A DNA stretch of 64,000 nt from positions 372,001 through 436,000 of the forward strand of contig NC_135262.1 of assembly GCF_964204865.1 (NCBI RefSeq), in the 5' to 3' direction. The notes under the pieces are model-generated. The model was given only the letters and a program-made list of their open reading frames with translations. It was not told the origin of the DNA and did not search any database. The stretch is from Styela clava (taxonomy: Eukaryota > Chordata > Ascidiacea > Stolidobranchia > Styelidae). This document shows, piece after piece, positions 21,040 to 31,690 of the stretch (positions are counted from its first letter, which is position 1; every line of letters starts with the position of its first letter). Made by a program: the position numbers and the translations under genes.

Positions 21040-21323
21040 CAGTGGTTCTCAACCTTTTACTGACTACGTGCCACTTTTGTGTTTTTACTCTGGCCACGTA
21101 CCACCAACAAAATCCACTTTTGGGGTGGAAACAGTGTCACAAGAAATGCGTTATGGGAGATTTTATAATATGGCACTATATCCATTTTTTGAGCTGTCGT
21201 GCAGAGTTTAAAGATATTGATCATATGCAGTAACAATGTATTAATTGTGTGTGAAGTCACGAGAGACCGTCAACTGAGAAGCTTTGATACACCCACCACT
21301 TAACCACAGGTTGAGAACCACTG
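21040..21323. mobile_element. Short hAT-like MITE (CAGTGGTTCTCAACC)
   Basis: CAGTGGTTCTCAACCTTTT and AGGTTGAGAACCACTG are perfect 15-16 bp inverted ends, typical of hAT. No 8-bp duplication was evident. The interior has no coding capacity. Confidence 0.75.
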
Positions 21324-21485
21324 AATTCGTGTAATGCATAGATATAGTCCATATATTTGTCTATCATAGCTAGTAAATGCACAACTGGCAATTCATTATA
21401 AACCAGATCATATAAATATATGACTTGAGCTGTCATCAGCAAAACTGCCAGTGAGGTTTGACCCAACAGCGATCCAGTTCAATTA

Positions 21486-21632
21486 CGAGTTCTGGGACTG
21501 ATTGTGTTAGCCGAGTGAATATACCCCCTGCCCATAGGTTTCAGTCCCGTTACACAACTTGATGTAAAGTACCGGTAGATGAACAAAATTAGTTACCTCC
21601 ATATTGGGACACACGCTTCTGGGGCTCACATT
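21486..21632 (-). mobile_element. MITE-A, long form, partial
   Basis: In inverse orientation it carries GTGTTAGCCGAGTGAATAT and ends ACACGCTTCTGGGGCTC. The other end is missing. Confidence 0.7.
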
Positions 21633-21737
21633 TAATTAGAGCAATGTATGTCAAAGCACAGCTTGTGGGAAGCTGAATATATGATTGCTGCCAATGTTTC
21701 GAGCCAATCTTTATAGTTTTGGCGTGCCAATGATTGC

Positions 21738-21968
21738 GATAGGATTTACATATTTATTCTGGCGAAAAGGAAAGATGATAAGATAACCCTAATCATATGG
21801 TAAACCACAGTCTCTCGTTCGGTTACTAGTCCAAGTCTGGTATTGGATTAGTTATTCATTTTCAGATACATGGACTTGGTGGTGGAGGGATCTGTAACCC
21901 ACCAGCGGTGAGGTGACGAGTATTTCTAGCGCTTAGCACGATGCGCCACATCACCAAGCCAATTGCGT
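21738..21968 (-). mobile_element. SINE, degenerate, start of duplication unit 1
   Basis: GATAGGATTTACATATTTA to GCTTAGCACGATGCGCC, with the middle shortened. It occupies the same place in unit 1 as the SINE at 27,353-27,660 does in unit 2. Confidence 0.75.
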
Positions 21969-22059
21969 ACAACTAGACCTCTTGCCAGTTGTGCACATAC
22001 TTTACTATAAGCCCAGCAGCATTATCTGCATAAACAAATCCAAAAATTACAATTTCAAC

Positions 22060-25000
22060 CAGTGTTAACTCTAAGGAAATTATGAGTGCGAAAGTGCTTC
22101 GCAGTCGAAAAAAAAAGTGCGAAAGTGCTTTTTCTGATTTTAACTAGTTAGGTGCCCTAGCTTTCGTTTAAACTCATTTCAAACAGCATAGATACCCGAA
22201 AAAGCGCTCGTTCCGTGAATTGAAGTCTTTCCGTTAACGAAGTTTCGTTTAAACTCTTGTTAAAAACAAGCGAATTCATCAAGGGACACCTGATAAGCAC
22301 ACTTGTCGGGAATAAAAGTTTCGTGCAATCAACCACCAGTGTCAGTAACGAAGCGCACTCCCGCCTGAACAGACAAGCCTTGCAAACTTGTTTCTTCCAT
22401 CTAACAGACACCGATTGATACATGCAGATATTAGTTACTACCGGCCATAGCAAGGGAGGGAGATCATTTGTACAAAACCCGGGCAAAATGACATCCCCAT
22501 GACCCATCACCAATATCGCTTTAGTATAACACGCTTCCTCGTCCGAAAGAATATGCTTGAAAGTAGTCCGCCCTCTTCCATTTTAAGAGATTGGTTAACG
22601 TCATGTTTCTCCGGCCAGTTTTTCTTTGGGAAATAACGCAAGATCACCATGAAAGTACCGCTGTTTTTATAGATAGAGTGACCAACTTTCTATCGAAGAT
22701 TATTTTTCCGAAATATTATGCAAGATCACTTCGAAATCCCTTTCATGAGCTAGCTTGGCCTAATTTATATTATACTGTCTCACGGATTACGCTAAGACGT
22801 GTAATTTTCAAATATCGACTTGCATTGGTTTGCGTGCCAGTTAGTTCAAATCGGGTAGAAAACATCATATATTTGCAATTTTTTTAGAAATGCCATGTAC
22901 TTCCAGCATTTATAAATAACGCTCTCTCTAATGCTGCAGACAAAATAAAGAGTCAAAATAAATAGACTATTCGAAATAAATATCCCAGATTTCAAACTCC
23001 GTATATTGGCAGCATGAATTAGCCGTTTCATGTAGGAGCCGCACATACAATTGATTGTCGAAAATTAAAAGTTAAATTGACGTTCCGAGAGCCCACACAT
23101 GGTATAACATGTACAGGCTATAACCATAAAAAAATTAAGGGTCATAATCCTTTTAATGTGCTTTCAATTAGCTCGTTAGTGATCCCTCCCATCCTTGGCC
23201 AAGTAATGTTTCGAAAATGTGAACCTCCCACTCATCCATGCATGGCGGGTGGAGTGTTGAAATCGTGAACAAGAGTATAACGTAAAATCAATCGTGAATT
23301 TCGATGTAACAACGCACACTGTCGCCGTCATGAATTGCGCCTAGTAACATCGGAAATGATTAAATTCGTGATATTTTGAGTATTTTTGCACCAATAATTA
23401 GGGCGTGATTATCAAAATGGTGAATTTGCAAATTCCGTAAATAAAATTGTAACATTTTAGCTAGAATTATCACCGGGCAGGGGCGCAGCCAGGATTTTTT
23501 CAACGGGAGATTAGGGGGAAGTTAAAACATTACACCAAAACTGCAATTTGCGACGACGTAATGCGTTTATAACTAAAATGTAAGGTCGTTCACGGCGAAA
23601 TTTCGCAGTTACGTGTAGCCCGCCTTTCTTTGCCCAACGGTCCGAAGTCCTATTTTTAAACATCGACCATTTATCCGTAGTCAGCGGGCATCCGCATCTA
23701 GAAATGAAACATTAAAAATCGCGAAAATTAAATTTGGAGAGATCTATAACTCGCAGATGTCAGTAGTGTCATCATGGTTTATATGTACAAAAACACGCTC
23801 GCATGTAGCGACGATCAAAATCATGAAAATGTGAAACTATTACTTGAGAATTATTGTTAATGAAGTTAAATTTTTATTGCCATTCAATGATTATTTCATA
23901 ATTTTGTCATAATCGAAGGCTGCAGTAAATTTTTTGTCGCCGCGATCGTGTTGTTAAACTATATTAAAGCATGTTTTTATTCACTAGCAAATATTAATTC
24001 TCACGTAACGGCGGACATCGTAGTTTGGTTTTTATGTTTCGGATAGAATTGTGAATTCACATCGGCGAAGATTTTAAAGACAACTATTAATGAGCGCATT
24101 CACAACGAAAATTGATTTTGTTCTGATTTTTATCTTCTGTGTAGGATTTGTATCAGTTCGTAAATTACCGTCCCGAGTTTAAGCGAACAATAATATTATT
24201 ACTGACCCCGGGATGCGATATTTGTGAAGCAGATAGTTGACATTTCTATGCTTTTAATTTTAGATCGTGTCTGTGTTACTTTCGTATTAAATAATAATTG
24301 AAAAACTCCGCAAATTATCTCTTGAGTACTCAGTGTTAAGTATTTACGTAACTCAGCTTTGGGTTAAAACACTGATAGTAACTAAACACGTGAATAAATC
24401 GGCAATAATGGCATTTCGACATGGTCAAAATAATATTTCTCACCAATATCTCATAAAAGTTCCATAAAATACATTATTTATTTGTCTTACTTATCGACGT
24501 TTCTAAATTTACAAAAACGATGTTGACGCGCTTTATACAAAATCGTTTCAAATTTATTGTTTCTACATGTTAGCGATAGCCGTCTGGTTAATTCTTACCC
24601 GTAACTCATTGTAAAGTAATGTTAATAAATTGTGTTTTGCATTCCAATGCGCGGTTAACCGCGGTTAAATTCGTTCGTTTTCCGGAATTGCAATCAACAA
24701 TTACACATTTTTTATTTATCATTATCAGTAACGAATAAAAAAAGATAACATATCGTGAAGATGAAAAAAGTCGTTGAAACTTGAGTTGAATTAGTTGCAA
24801 TTAGCGCCTGATTAGACACCAGAGCACTCGAGCCCAATGTTTTTAGCATTAGTCGCATATGTAAAATATCCTTAAAGAAGTGCTGTTTATTAAAGTCATC
24901 TCGTCTTATGGCCACGCAGAAATGCCTTTATTGCCGAATTATTTAATCACAATTTTAAATCAACATTCAGGATTGGCACAATCTCAGATTTGCGAGATTT

Positions 25001-26261
25001 GTCTGTAAATTAATACAGACACCATAAAAAAATTATAAAAGTTAATTATCGTATTAAATATTTGCATGCCGGCATCGATAATAATATTACCATTCGCTTA
25101 AAATTGGGACAGTAAATTTACAAACGTTGATAGGTAATATCAAGTCAACGCAAATGTTTATTTTGGTTTTGAAATTTGTCGTTGATGCCCTTAACAGCTG
25201 TTGCCGATGTGAACGCACGCGTAAGCCTGGATTGCCAAACCCAGGATATAGTCGCCAAAACGATTGCGGTGACAAAAACAATTAGCTATTATAACGAAAT
25301 TAACCAGTAGAAAAGGCTTCCTTGCTAATTTTTCGACCGACGTTCTAGACTCCTGCTGTGCATAAAAAATATTCCTTATTCGTTAAAAATTTTCAATTCG
25401 AAAAAATATTCGATTTTGCCCACCCCTACTCGCATATTAATGAGGAAATAGTTTAGATTGATTTTTGACCCTGGTCTGAGTTTGATTTATCGTGAATGAC
25501 TAGACTAGCTAATACTGAATATCGCAAAATTCCGCGAAACGCCATTTGCTTTTAACATTCGTGGTTACAATAAAATGGCTGTTAAATGTTAATACGACAT
25601 ATGTATTTTGTCAATTTGGCGATTTTGCAAATCTGTGAGATGCTGCTAAAAGTTTCTTCTAATTTAATAAACAATGGCCCAAGTTTACATTCCATTACTA
25701 AACAATGTCTTGTCGAGTATCAGAAATTTCTGAATGGCTCCAGTAAATTCACTAAGAAGAGAACACAGACCTGTCAAACCAGTACTAGAAAATCGTGTAC
25801 TTTGGTCACAATTCATCGATGTCATTGACAGTCACATGACCACTCTCGTTTAGAGAAACGCACTGCCTTGCATTCGGACGTCTGGTTTCAAAGACGCCGC
25901 CGAGCGTTTTCGCGGTCGAAGCGGAATCGGTGTGCTTGTATAATAATCATATTATAAACAAGAATTTTGCCATCAATGCAAAAGCTTCATCTTCCATGTC
26001 TTCACCACATAGGTTAGAATTCCGGTAAATATCGTTATGATATGCAGAATTGAGTTACAAAAGTACTAGTATGTTACTTATTTGTCAACTTAATACGTAC
26101 ACAAAAACATTTGTTAACTTTGAATTTTTATTCCATTCAAAATCGAAAAAAAGTGCTATTTCTCTTCAAAATCGGAAAAAAGTGCTATTTCGCAGTCCCT
26201 AAAAAAAGTTGCGAAAGTGCTTCGCAATTTTCGCAAAAAAGTGCGCTAATAGTGAACACTG
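22060..26261. mobile_element. 4.2-kb hAT-like element without recognised transposase
   Basis: It starts CAGTGTTAACTC and ends GTGAACACTG, with GCGAAAGTGCTTCGC near each end in inverse order. The target ATTTCAAC is duplicated perfectly on both sides. The paralogous site in the duplicated block (about 27,737) is empty. The interior has no open frame that I recognise as a transposase, so it is either non-autonomous with captured DNA or badly decayed. A GGGGCGCAGCCAGGATTTTT motif near 23,482 looks like the end of another inserted element. Confidence 0.8.
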
Positions 26262-26418
26262 ATTTCAACTCCCTAAAAGTTGGGAGGCAGCAGATAAAGT
26301 TGAAAGAAAGCAATATTTCTTGGATGGAGGCCAGTTTCATGGACGCTGGCTAATTGTTCGTGTCACGCCACAGTGAATTGTGTCCTTCCTAACTGTACAA
26401 CAGGTTATTCATTTAAAC

Positions 26419-26576
26419 CAGGTGTGGACAACCCGTGGCTCGTGAGGCGCATGCGACTCTTTTTGCCCTGATTATTTCAAGAAAAAAATAATTGATGTTC
26501 ATTTATGTTCTTGTTTATAATGTGGCATCAGAGTACGAAATGCGACTTCTCGTCCCTGACTGGTTGACCACCCCTA
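26419..26576. mobile_element. 158-bp hAT MITE with empty paralogous site
   Basis: CAGGTGTGGACAACCCG to GGTTGACCACCCCTA, flanked by perfect 8-bp copies of ATTTAAAC. The second duplication unit has a single ATTTAAAC without the element at about 27,908. Confidence 0.88.
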
Positions 26577-27054
26577 ATTTAAACATTTGTGAGCCATAAT
26601 ATCATGGTGTGATCTATAACGCCAACCCACTCCAGCAAATCCCATATTCTTCAACACATCAGCTTCTCAGAATGAAACTATTTATTACGAAAATCAAGAA
26701 CGGAAAATATTGAATACATTATTTTGAACTCAATATACCAATCCTATATTTTAGACCCGGCCTACAACTTGAATTTAAGACCTTGAACCCGACACTAGCA
26801 AATCAAATAATAATTTTCAACACCACAAGGTTTTGAACAGGCGATTTAAAAGTAATAATGGCTGTGTGATATTCTCTAAATGAGCTTGTGAGATCAGATC
26901 CCACAGAAATTGTATAGCTTGGCATCAAGTGCAATTAGCTATTTAGTTCATGATAAAAGACAAAAAAATGCGAAATCGTTTGCTCTGTTTTGATAACTAT
27001 AATATGTCTGGTGTTGGGGGAGCAGCGTGGTGCTATGGGAACTTCCTATGCTCG

Positions 27055-27264
27055 CTAGCATTGCATGACTTCGACATCCGCCGCTTGTAGTCCCTTTGAT
27101 CCTTTTTCTATTCTGAAGGTCACTCTATCCCCGTCATTTAATTTCTTGTATCCTGAGCCTGTTATCGCCTTATAGTGGACAAAAATTTCATCTCCACTAC
27201 TATCCACTGTGATAAATCCGTACCCTTTATCTCCGTTGAACCATTTTACTGTTCCTTGAGACAT
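27055..27264 (-). CDS. CspA-type cold-shock protein (copy 3)
   Basis: A 69-residue cold-shock domain: TVKWF at residues 5-9, RNP1 KGYGFI at 13-18, RNP2 IFVHY at 27-31. The start is the MSQG methionine, in the shared context GTCAAGATG; the longer in-frame extension upstream is not conserved. It is the closest relative of copy 4 at 28,920, with which it shares flanks in a tandem duplication. Expected role: binding single-stranded nucleic acid and melting RNA structure, in nucleus or cytoplasm. No signal or membrane segment. Minus-strand sequence above the ATG has a T-rich tract then ACTTCAAGGTGC, a possible 3' splice site. Likely functional. Confidence 0.87.
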   Translation of the reverse strand: MSQGTVKWFNGDKGYGFITVDSSGDEIFVHYKAITGSGYKKLNDGDRVTFRIEKGSKGLQAADVEVMQC

Positions 27265-27352
27265 CTTGACTTTCCGTTTAGCAAGAAATATAGAATAATG
27301 TAAGATAGTTTGCACCTTGAAGTAAAAAAATAATTTTTAGAAGACATACTTT

Positions 27353-27660
27353 TAGAATTCACATATTTATCCCCAAGAGAGAAGAAAGCTTATAAGACGA
27401 CTCAATCATATAGCGAACCACCTCTTGTTTGGTTACCATTCCATGTCGGGTGTGGGATTGGTTAGCCAGTTATTAGTTTTCAGAATCATGGACTTGATGG
27501 TGGAGGAAGCCGTAACTGACCAGCGGATACGTGAACCACAATAATCTAGCGATTTCCTCGCATATAAATTTCTTCACAGGATTCAAACTTGTGAACTCCA
27601 TAGGGTAGTAAGATGTGCGATGGCGAGCCTATTTCTAGCGCTTAACAATGATGCGCCGAT
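27353..27660 (-). mobile_element. SINE, start of duplication unit 2
   Basis: ATTCACATATTTATCCCC to GCTTAACAATGATGCGCC. It is a better-preserved counterpart of 21,738-21,968. Confidence 0.82.
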
Positions 27661-28103
27661 TACGTGCAACTAGACCTCTCGCTCGTTGTGCACATACTTT
27701 ACTATAAGCCTGGCAGCATGCATAGACCAATTACAACTCCCTAATGCTCGGCAGCTGCAGATAAAGTTGAAGAAAGTTAGGCTAAGCTTTGAAGCAATAT
27801 TTCTTGAATTGAGGCCGGTTTGAAGGACGCTGGCTAATTGTTCATGTTACAGCGGTTACGCCACAGTGAATTTTGTCTTTCCTAACTCTAACGGGTTATT
27901 CATTTAAACATTTGTGAATTGTGAGCCATAATATCATGGTATGATCTATATTTTACACAATAGGAAAGATAACGGCAACCCACTCCAGCAAATTCCTTAT
28001 TCTTCAACACATCAGTTGCTCAGAGTTACCAGAATGAAACTATTTATTCCAAAAATCAAGAATGTAAAATATTGATTTTCAACTCTATCAAAACATTCAA
28101 ATA

Positions 28104-28332
28104 AGCACCTCCGAAGTATGTGAACCAAGATGGCGGACACCAGAGCGTAGTATGTGTACCAAGTTAGGGTTAGGCAATGATTCTATTCTAATTTTCCTCC
28201 CTCCTTATTTTCAGAGTTTGGGGACTAGCCAAGCGACTCCCGTAGTATTTGTACCTGAAATTATGGCCTAACCTGGTACACATATTACGTTCCGGCATTC
28301 ACCATCTTGGTTAACATCCCTCTGGAGCATCT
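28104..28332. mobile_element. MITE-A, long form, in duplication unit 2
   Basis: GCACCTCCGAAGTATGTG to CCCTCTGGAGCATC, with CAAGATGGCGGACACC and the inverse CACCATCTTGGTTAAC. The corresponding place in unit 1 has no element. Confidence 0.82.
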
Positions 28333-28551
28333 CCATTTATTCCGAATAATCCCATATTTTAGATCAAGTCTCAAACTTGAAAATAAGAACTTGAATCTGA
28401 CACAATCAAAACATATAATGAATTCCAACACCACAATTGTAGTTGGATTTTAAACAAGCGATTTATAAGTAATACATGGGCAAATTCCACCTTAGGACAT
28501 TATGACGGTGTGATAATAATTGAGCTTGTGCGATCCAATCCCACAGATAAG

Positions 28552-28762
28552 ATACTCCCGAAGTATGTGAACCAAGATGGCGGACACCGTACCAGGTTAG
28601 GCCATAATTTTATTCCAATTTTCCTCATTTTAGTTCAATTACGAGTTAGGGGAATAGAGAAGCGACTCCCGTAGTATTTGTACCTGAAATTATGGCCTAA
28701 TCTGGTATACATACTACGTTCCGGTGTCCCTCATCTTGGTTCACATACTTCAGGAGTACCCA
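28552..28762. mobile_element. MITE-A, long form, second insertion in unit 2
   Basis: GATACTCCCGAAGTATGTG to ATACTTCAGGAGTACCC. In unit 1 the equivalent sequence runs uninterrupted from ATCCCACAGA to TAGCTTGGCATC. Confidence 0.85.
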
Positions 28763-28919
28763 GATATAAATAGACTTGAATTAGCTTGGCATCAAGTGCA
28801 ATTAGCTAATTAGTTCATGATGAAAGACAAAAAAATGCGAAATAGTTCGCTCTGTTGTGATAACTATAATATGTCTGGTGTTGAAGGGGCAACATTGCCA
28901 CGGAAACTTCCTGCGTTCG

Positions 28920-29135
28920 CTAGTAGCCATCTACGACTTTGACATCTGACGCTTGCGGGCCCTTTTGACCTGATTCCTTTCTGAAGGTCACTTTATCCCC
29001 TTCAGTCAATTTTCTGAATCCTTGGCCCTGTATCGCCCTGTAGTGGACAAAAATATCTTCTCCACTATTCTCCTCTGTGATAAATCCGTACCCCTTGTCT
29101 TCGTTGAACCATTTCACTGTTCCTTGTTGAGACAT
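28920..29135 (-). CDS. CspA-type cold-shock protein (copy 4)
   Basis: A 71-residue cold-shock domain: TVKWF at residues 6-10, RNP1 KGYGFI at 14-19, RNP2 IFVHY at 28-32, ending SDVKVVDGY. Start chosen at MSQQG. It differs from copy 3 at many residues but keeps every core aromatic and glycine, which suggests purifying selection after the tandem duplication. The upstream minus-strand sequence has a long T tract and then ACTTCAAAG, resembling the leader of copy 3. No tail typical of animal multi-domain CSD proteins. Confidence 0.87.
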   Translation of the reverse strand: MSQQGTVKWFNEDKGYGFITEENSGEDIFVHYRAIQGQGFRKLTEGDKVTFRKESGQKGPQASDVKVVDGY

Positions 29136-29255
29136 CCTTGATTTTCCGTTTAGCAAGAATTATTGAATAATGTAAGGTAGTTTGCACTTTGAAGTAAAAA
29201 AAAACTTTTTATAAGACATACTTCCTTGTCTTTCGCCTGGAACAAGGCTCTATGC

Positions 29256-29988
29256 CAGGGATGGCGAACCTTTTCCAATGAATGGGTCAAAAATTATATT
29301 TCTATCGCGGAACAGAAGAGAGTGGGTCACAGATATTTAATCAAGGTTTGTATCTATAAGAAACTTCTGAAACAAATCTTATAAGCTTCTGTTGCTGTTG
29401 TTGTAGTTTTGGGTTTCACTTATGCATCACTTTAATCGGGGACTTTTTATTTCACTCGATTTTATGAAATCAGAGTACGAAAACATGCATATGAATCGGC
29501 AAAAAAGCTTAGAACGATGCGGCAAATTCCTTTCCGGATCCAAAGAGTTTGGAGGGAATTCCACTCTGATAGTTTTATATTTTTAGATCAGCTTTCAACC
29601 ACATTAAGGAACTTTCAAACTGCCCCATTGTTGTTTCAGATTTCTCAGTTTTTATTTCAAGTCTGGAATATTTCGATTTCTCAACGGCATTGTAGGCGAG
29701 AAACTAATAAAATGCAAAGTAGCATTGCATTGTTATGTCAGAGCCAATAGCTGAATAACGAACGGTGCATACATGCGCCCAAGATTAGAGGTTTAGGAAA
29801 TTACCATACCGGCCCGGATATTAACAACTTAAATATGAGCGATCGCAGTCATGACCAACTGACGGTACATTATAATAATTCATTTATTGTTAGATTAATT
29901 TAAGACCGGTTTTACCACTTCTTATCAGTGATATGTTAGCATTTTTATTTTATTAGTGCCTTGGCGGGTCAGTGGTTCGCCATCCCTG
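29256..29988. mobile_element. 733-bp hAT element with perfect TSD
   Basis: CAGGGATGGCGAACC and GGTTCGCCATCCCTG are 15-bp inverted ends, and CTCTATGC is repeated exactly on both sides. The interior has no clear transposase core, so it is non-autonomous. Confidence 0.9.
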
Positions 29989-30215
29989 CTCTATGCTCTA
30001 CACAGTTAATCAATATTAGGTGGATTGCGCTTACTTTTAGTTTATTGCGCAATGCCAATTTGTGCCCATATATGGAATCCCAGACTGTCTCGTAAAGGAG
30101 GGGTTTGCAGTCACTGTTATAATTGATGTCTTTCAATGTGGGGTCTCTATTCTTAGAATCGGGGAACTGTGGAATACTGTGAAGACTATCTATATTTAGT
30201 ATACTTTGATACACT

Positions 30216-30830
30216 GCTGCATTTCAACTACCCTGTGTGCCTTTGCTGTTCGAATCTCGTAGGGGATAACCATGTGCGAAAGGATTGCTGGACTCCTGCC
30301 GTGGTAGGGTGGTTTGAGTAACTGCTGGCGGTTACATCGGGTCTCGTGCAGTTTCGTACCTAACATACTTCTAGTGGGCGTAGCATAACAATTTTTTGAT
30401 ATGTCAATCCTAACCCCCATCTGACTACGCCATCCAAAAATTACGTCACTAGGATATCACAATTACGTCATAGAGCTTGCCAAATATACGTACGATCATC
30501 CGAAATGGCATTGGCACCTACTATAAAGAACTGACTGACGTTATCGACCTCTCTCCTATTGGAATCGTTGCGACGAGAAAACGAGAGAAATAACTGTTGG
30601 ATTTTGGGTGCTTGTTTGCGCGTCTCGGATGGCAGTTCGTATAGTTTGAAGGGCTCTATTATGTCACTGTGACGCCGTAATGACGTAATTTTTGGATGGT
30701 GTAGTCAGGTGGGAATTAGGATTGATACGTGAAAAAATTGTCATGCTACGCCCACTAGAAGTATGTTAGGTACGAAACTACATGAGACCCGGTTACAGCT
30801 TCCTCCACCATTCAAGTCCATGCATTTAAA
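30216..30830 (+). mobile_element. SINE split by a palindromic MITE
   Basis: The left part (ACTACCCTGTGTGCC, then GTTCGAATCTCGTAGGG) and right part (TACAGCTTCCTCCACCATTC) are one SINE, divided by the element at 30,336-30,789. Confidence 0.8.
30336..30789. mobile_element. 454-bp palindromic MITE (GGGTCTCRTG family)
   Basis: The left arm GGGTCTCGTGCAGTTTCGTA and right arm ending TACGAAACTACATGAGACC pair over some 150-200 bp. CGGTTAC is repeated on both sides, a 7-bp target duplication, and joining the flanks restores the SINE. This is the reference copy for the longer element at 208-1,114. Confidence 0.88.
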
Positions 30831-30910
30831 ACAAATGACTGTCTATCTCAGTTATTCCCAAACTTATTTTTAAAAAAATCCATGACTGACCACTTGCAAT
30901 TTTTTCAATG

Positions 30911-31447
30911 ATTTGCAGCCTTGAATACCGTACACGATTATGGGCGCCATTACCAAAGCATGAGAACAGGGGCGATATCATGAATCTAGAAGCAGTTCAG
31001 AGGAAGTTTACAGCACAAATAAGCTGCTGTAGAGCACAGCGTTATGAGAAGCGACTGACAACAATGTTAGAAAGATGAATGAGAGGTGACTTAATAGAAG
31101 CCTTCAAAATACTAAATGGTTTTTGTACATATAGGAAACAATTTTTCAACAAGTCTCCTAGAACTGGTAACCTTGTCATAAGGCAAAATCAGCGTTCAAA
31201 GTTGAACTTTTTTGGGAACAGGGTCGTAAACTACTGGAACAGCTTACCATCAAATGTGAGGTCAAATGCATCTGTGAATATTTTCAAACACAATTTGGAT
31301 AAATACAGAGATTCTCAGGTGTCCAACCAAAGGACACTTGGACAATACTGGGAATTGTCAAATATGATATTGGAGAGAATTAGATATTCTAGTTTTCGAC
31401 ATTTGTGTATTGAATGGGTTAGCAATACTATTTGGGTAATTGTCTAA
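30911..31447 (+). pseudogene. Non-LTR retrotransposon RT C-terminus
   Basis: The plus strand encodes the region after the catalytic core of a CR1/L2/Jockey-like reverse transcriptase. It reads SLEYRTRLWAP, LEAVQRKFT, MRGDLIEAFKILNG, NRVVNYWNSLPSNV and FKHNLDKY. These blocks occur in that order at the 3' end of many animal LINEs (family knowledge). An in-frame TGA at 31,076-31,078 sits where an Arg codon is usual before MRGDL. The catalytic YxDD part and endonuclease are absent, so this is a 5'-truncated dead copy. Confidence 0.82.
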
Positions 31448-31690
31448 TGTACTTTCCAATGCTTTCACTAGTCATAATTTGTCCAGTCTTAATTGTAGTA
31501 ATTTTTGTGATACTGTGATACATTGTTTTTATACAGGTGTTATAGATGTTTACACCGTGGTATATTTATATTGTAGATTTGGAAGTTGTACTAGGTGTGA
31601 TACCCAAAGAGGTATTATTTCTGTATTTATTTACTTATATTTGTGCACTAAAATAAAACATTGAAAGATCACAACAACAAAATAAATGCA
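31448..31690 (+). mobile_element. 3' UTR of the LINE fragment
   Basis: T-rich sequence follows the stop and ends in AAAATAAAACATTG and ACAACAACAAAATAAATGC, a plausible retroelement tail. Confidence 0.45.

Larger units (their letters stand above)
21738..29220. repeat. Tandem duplication of a Csp-containing block
   Basis: Unit 1 is about 21,738-27,350 and unit 2 about 27,353-29,220. Both run SINE, AACTCCCTAA junction, GCAATATTTCTTG, an AACCCACTCCAGCAAAT segment, GCTTGGCATCAAGTGCAATT, ATAATATGTCTGGTGTTG, then a minus-strand Csp gene. Without later insertions each unit is about 1.3-1.5 kb. Unit 1 received a 4.2-kb hAT-like element and a 158-bp MITE, and unit 2 received two MITE-A copies. Each insertion has an empty counterpart in the other unit. 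Confidence 0.85.

Noticed and set aside
22157..22513. 118-codon minus-strand frame in the 4.2-kb element
   Set aside because: No recognisable domain and no conserved relative in the window; left as unassigned.
29517..29750. Coding sequence inside the 733-bp hAT element
   Set aside because: I could not match it to any transposase block, and the frame has no conserved motif.
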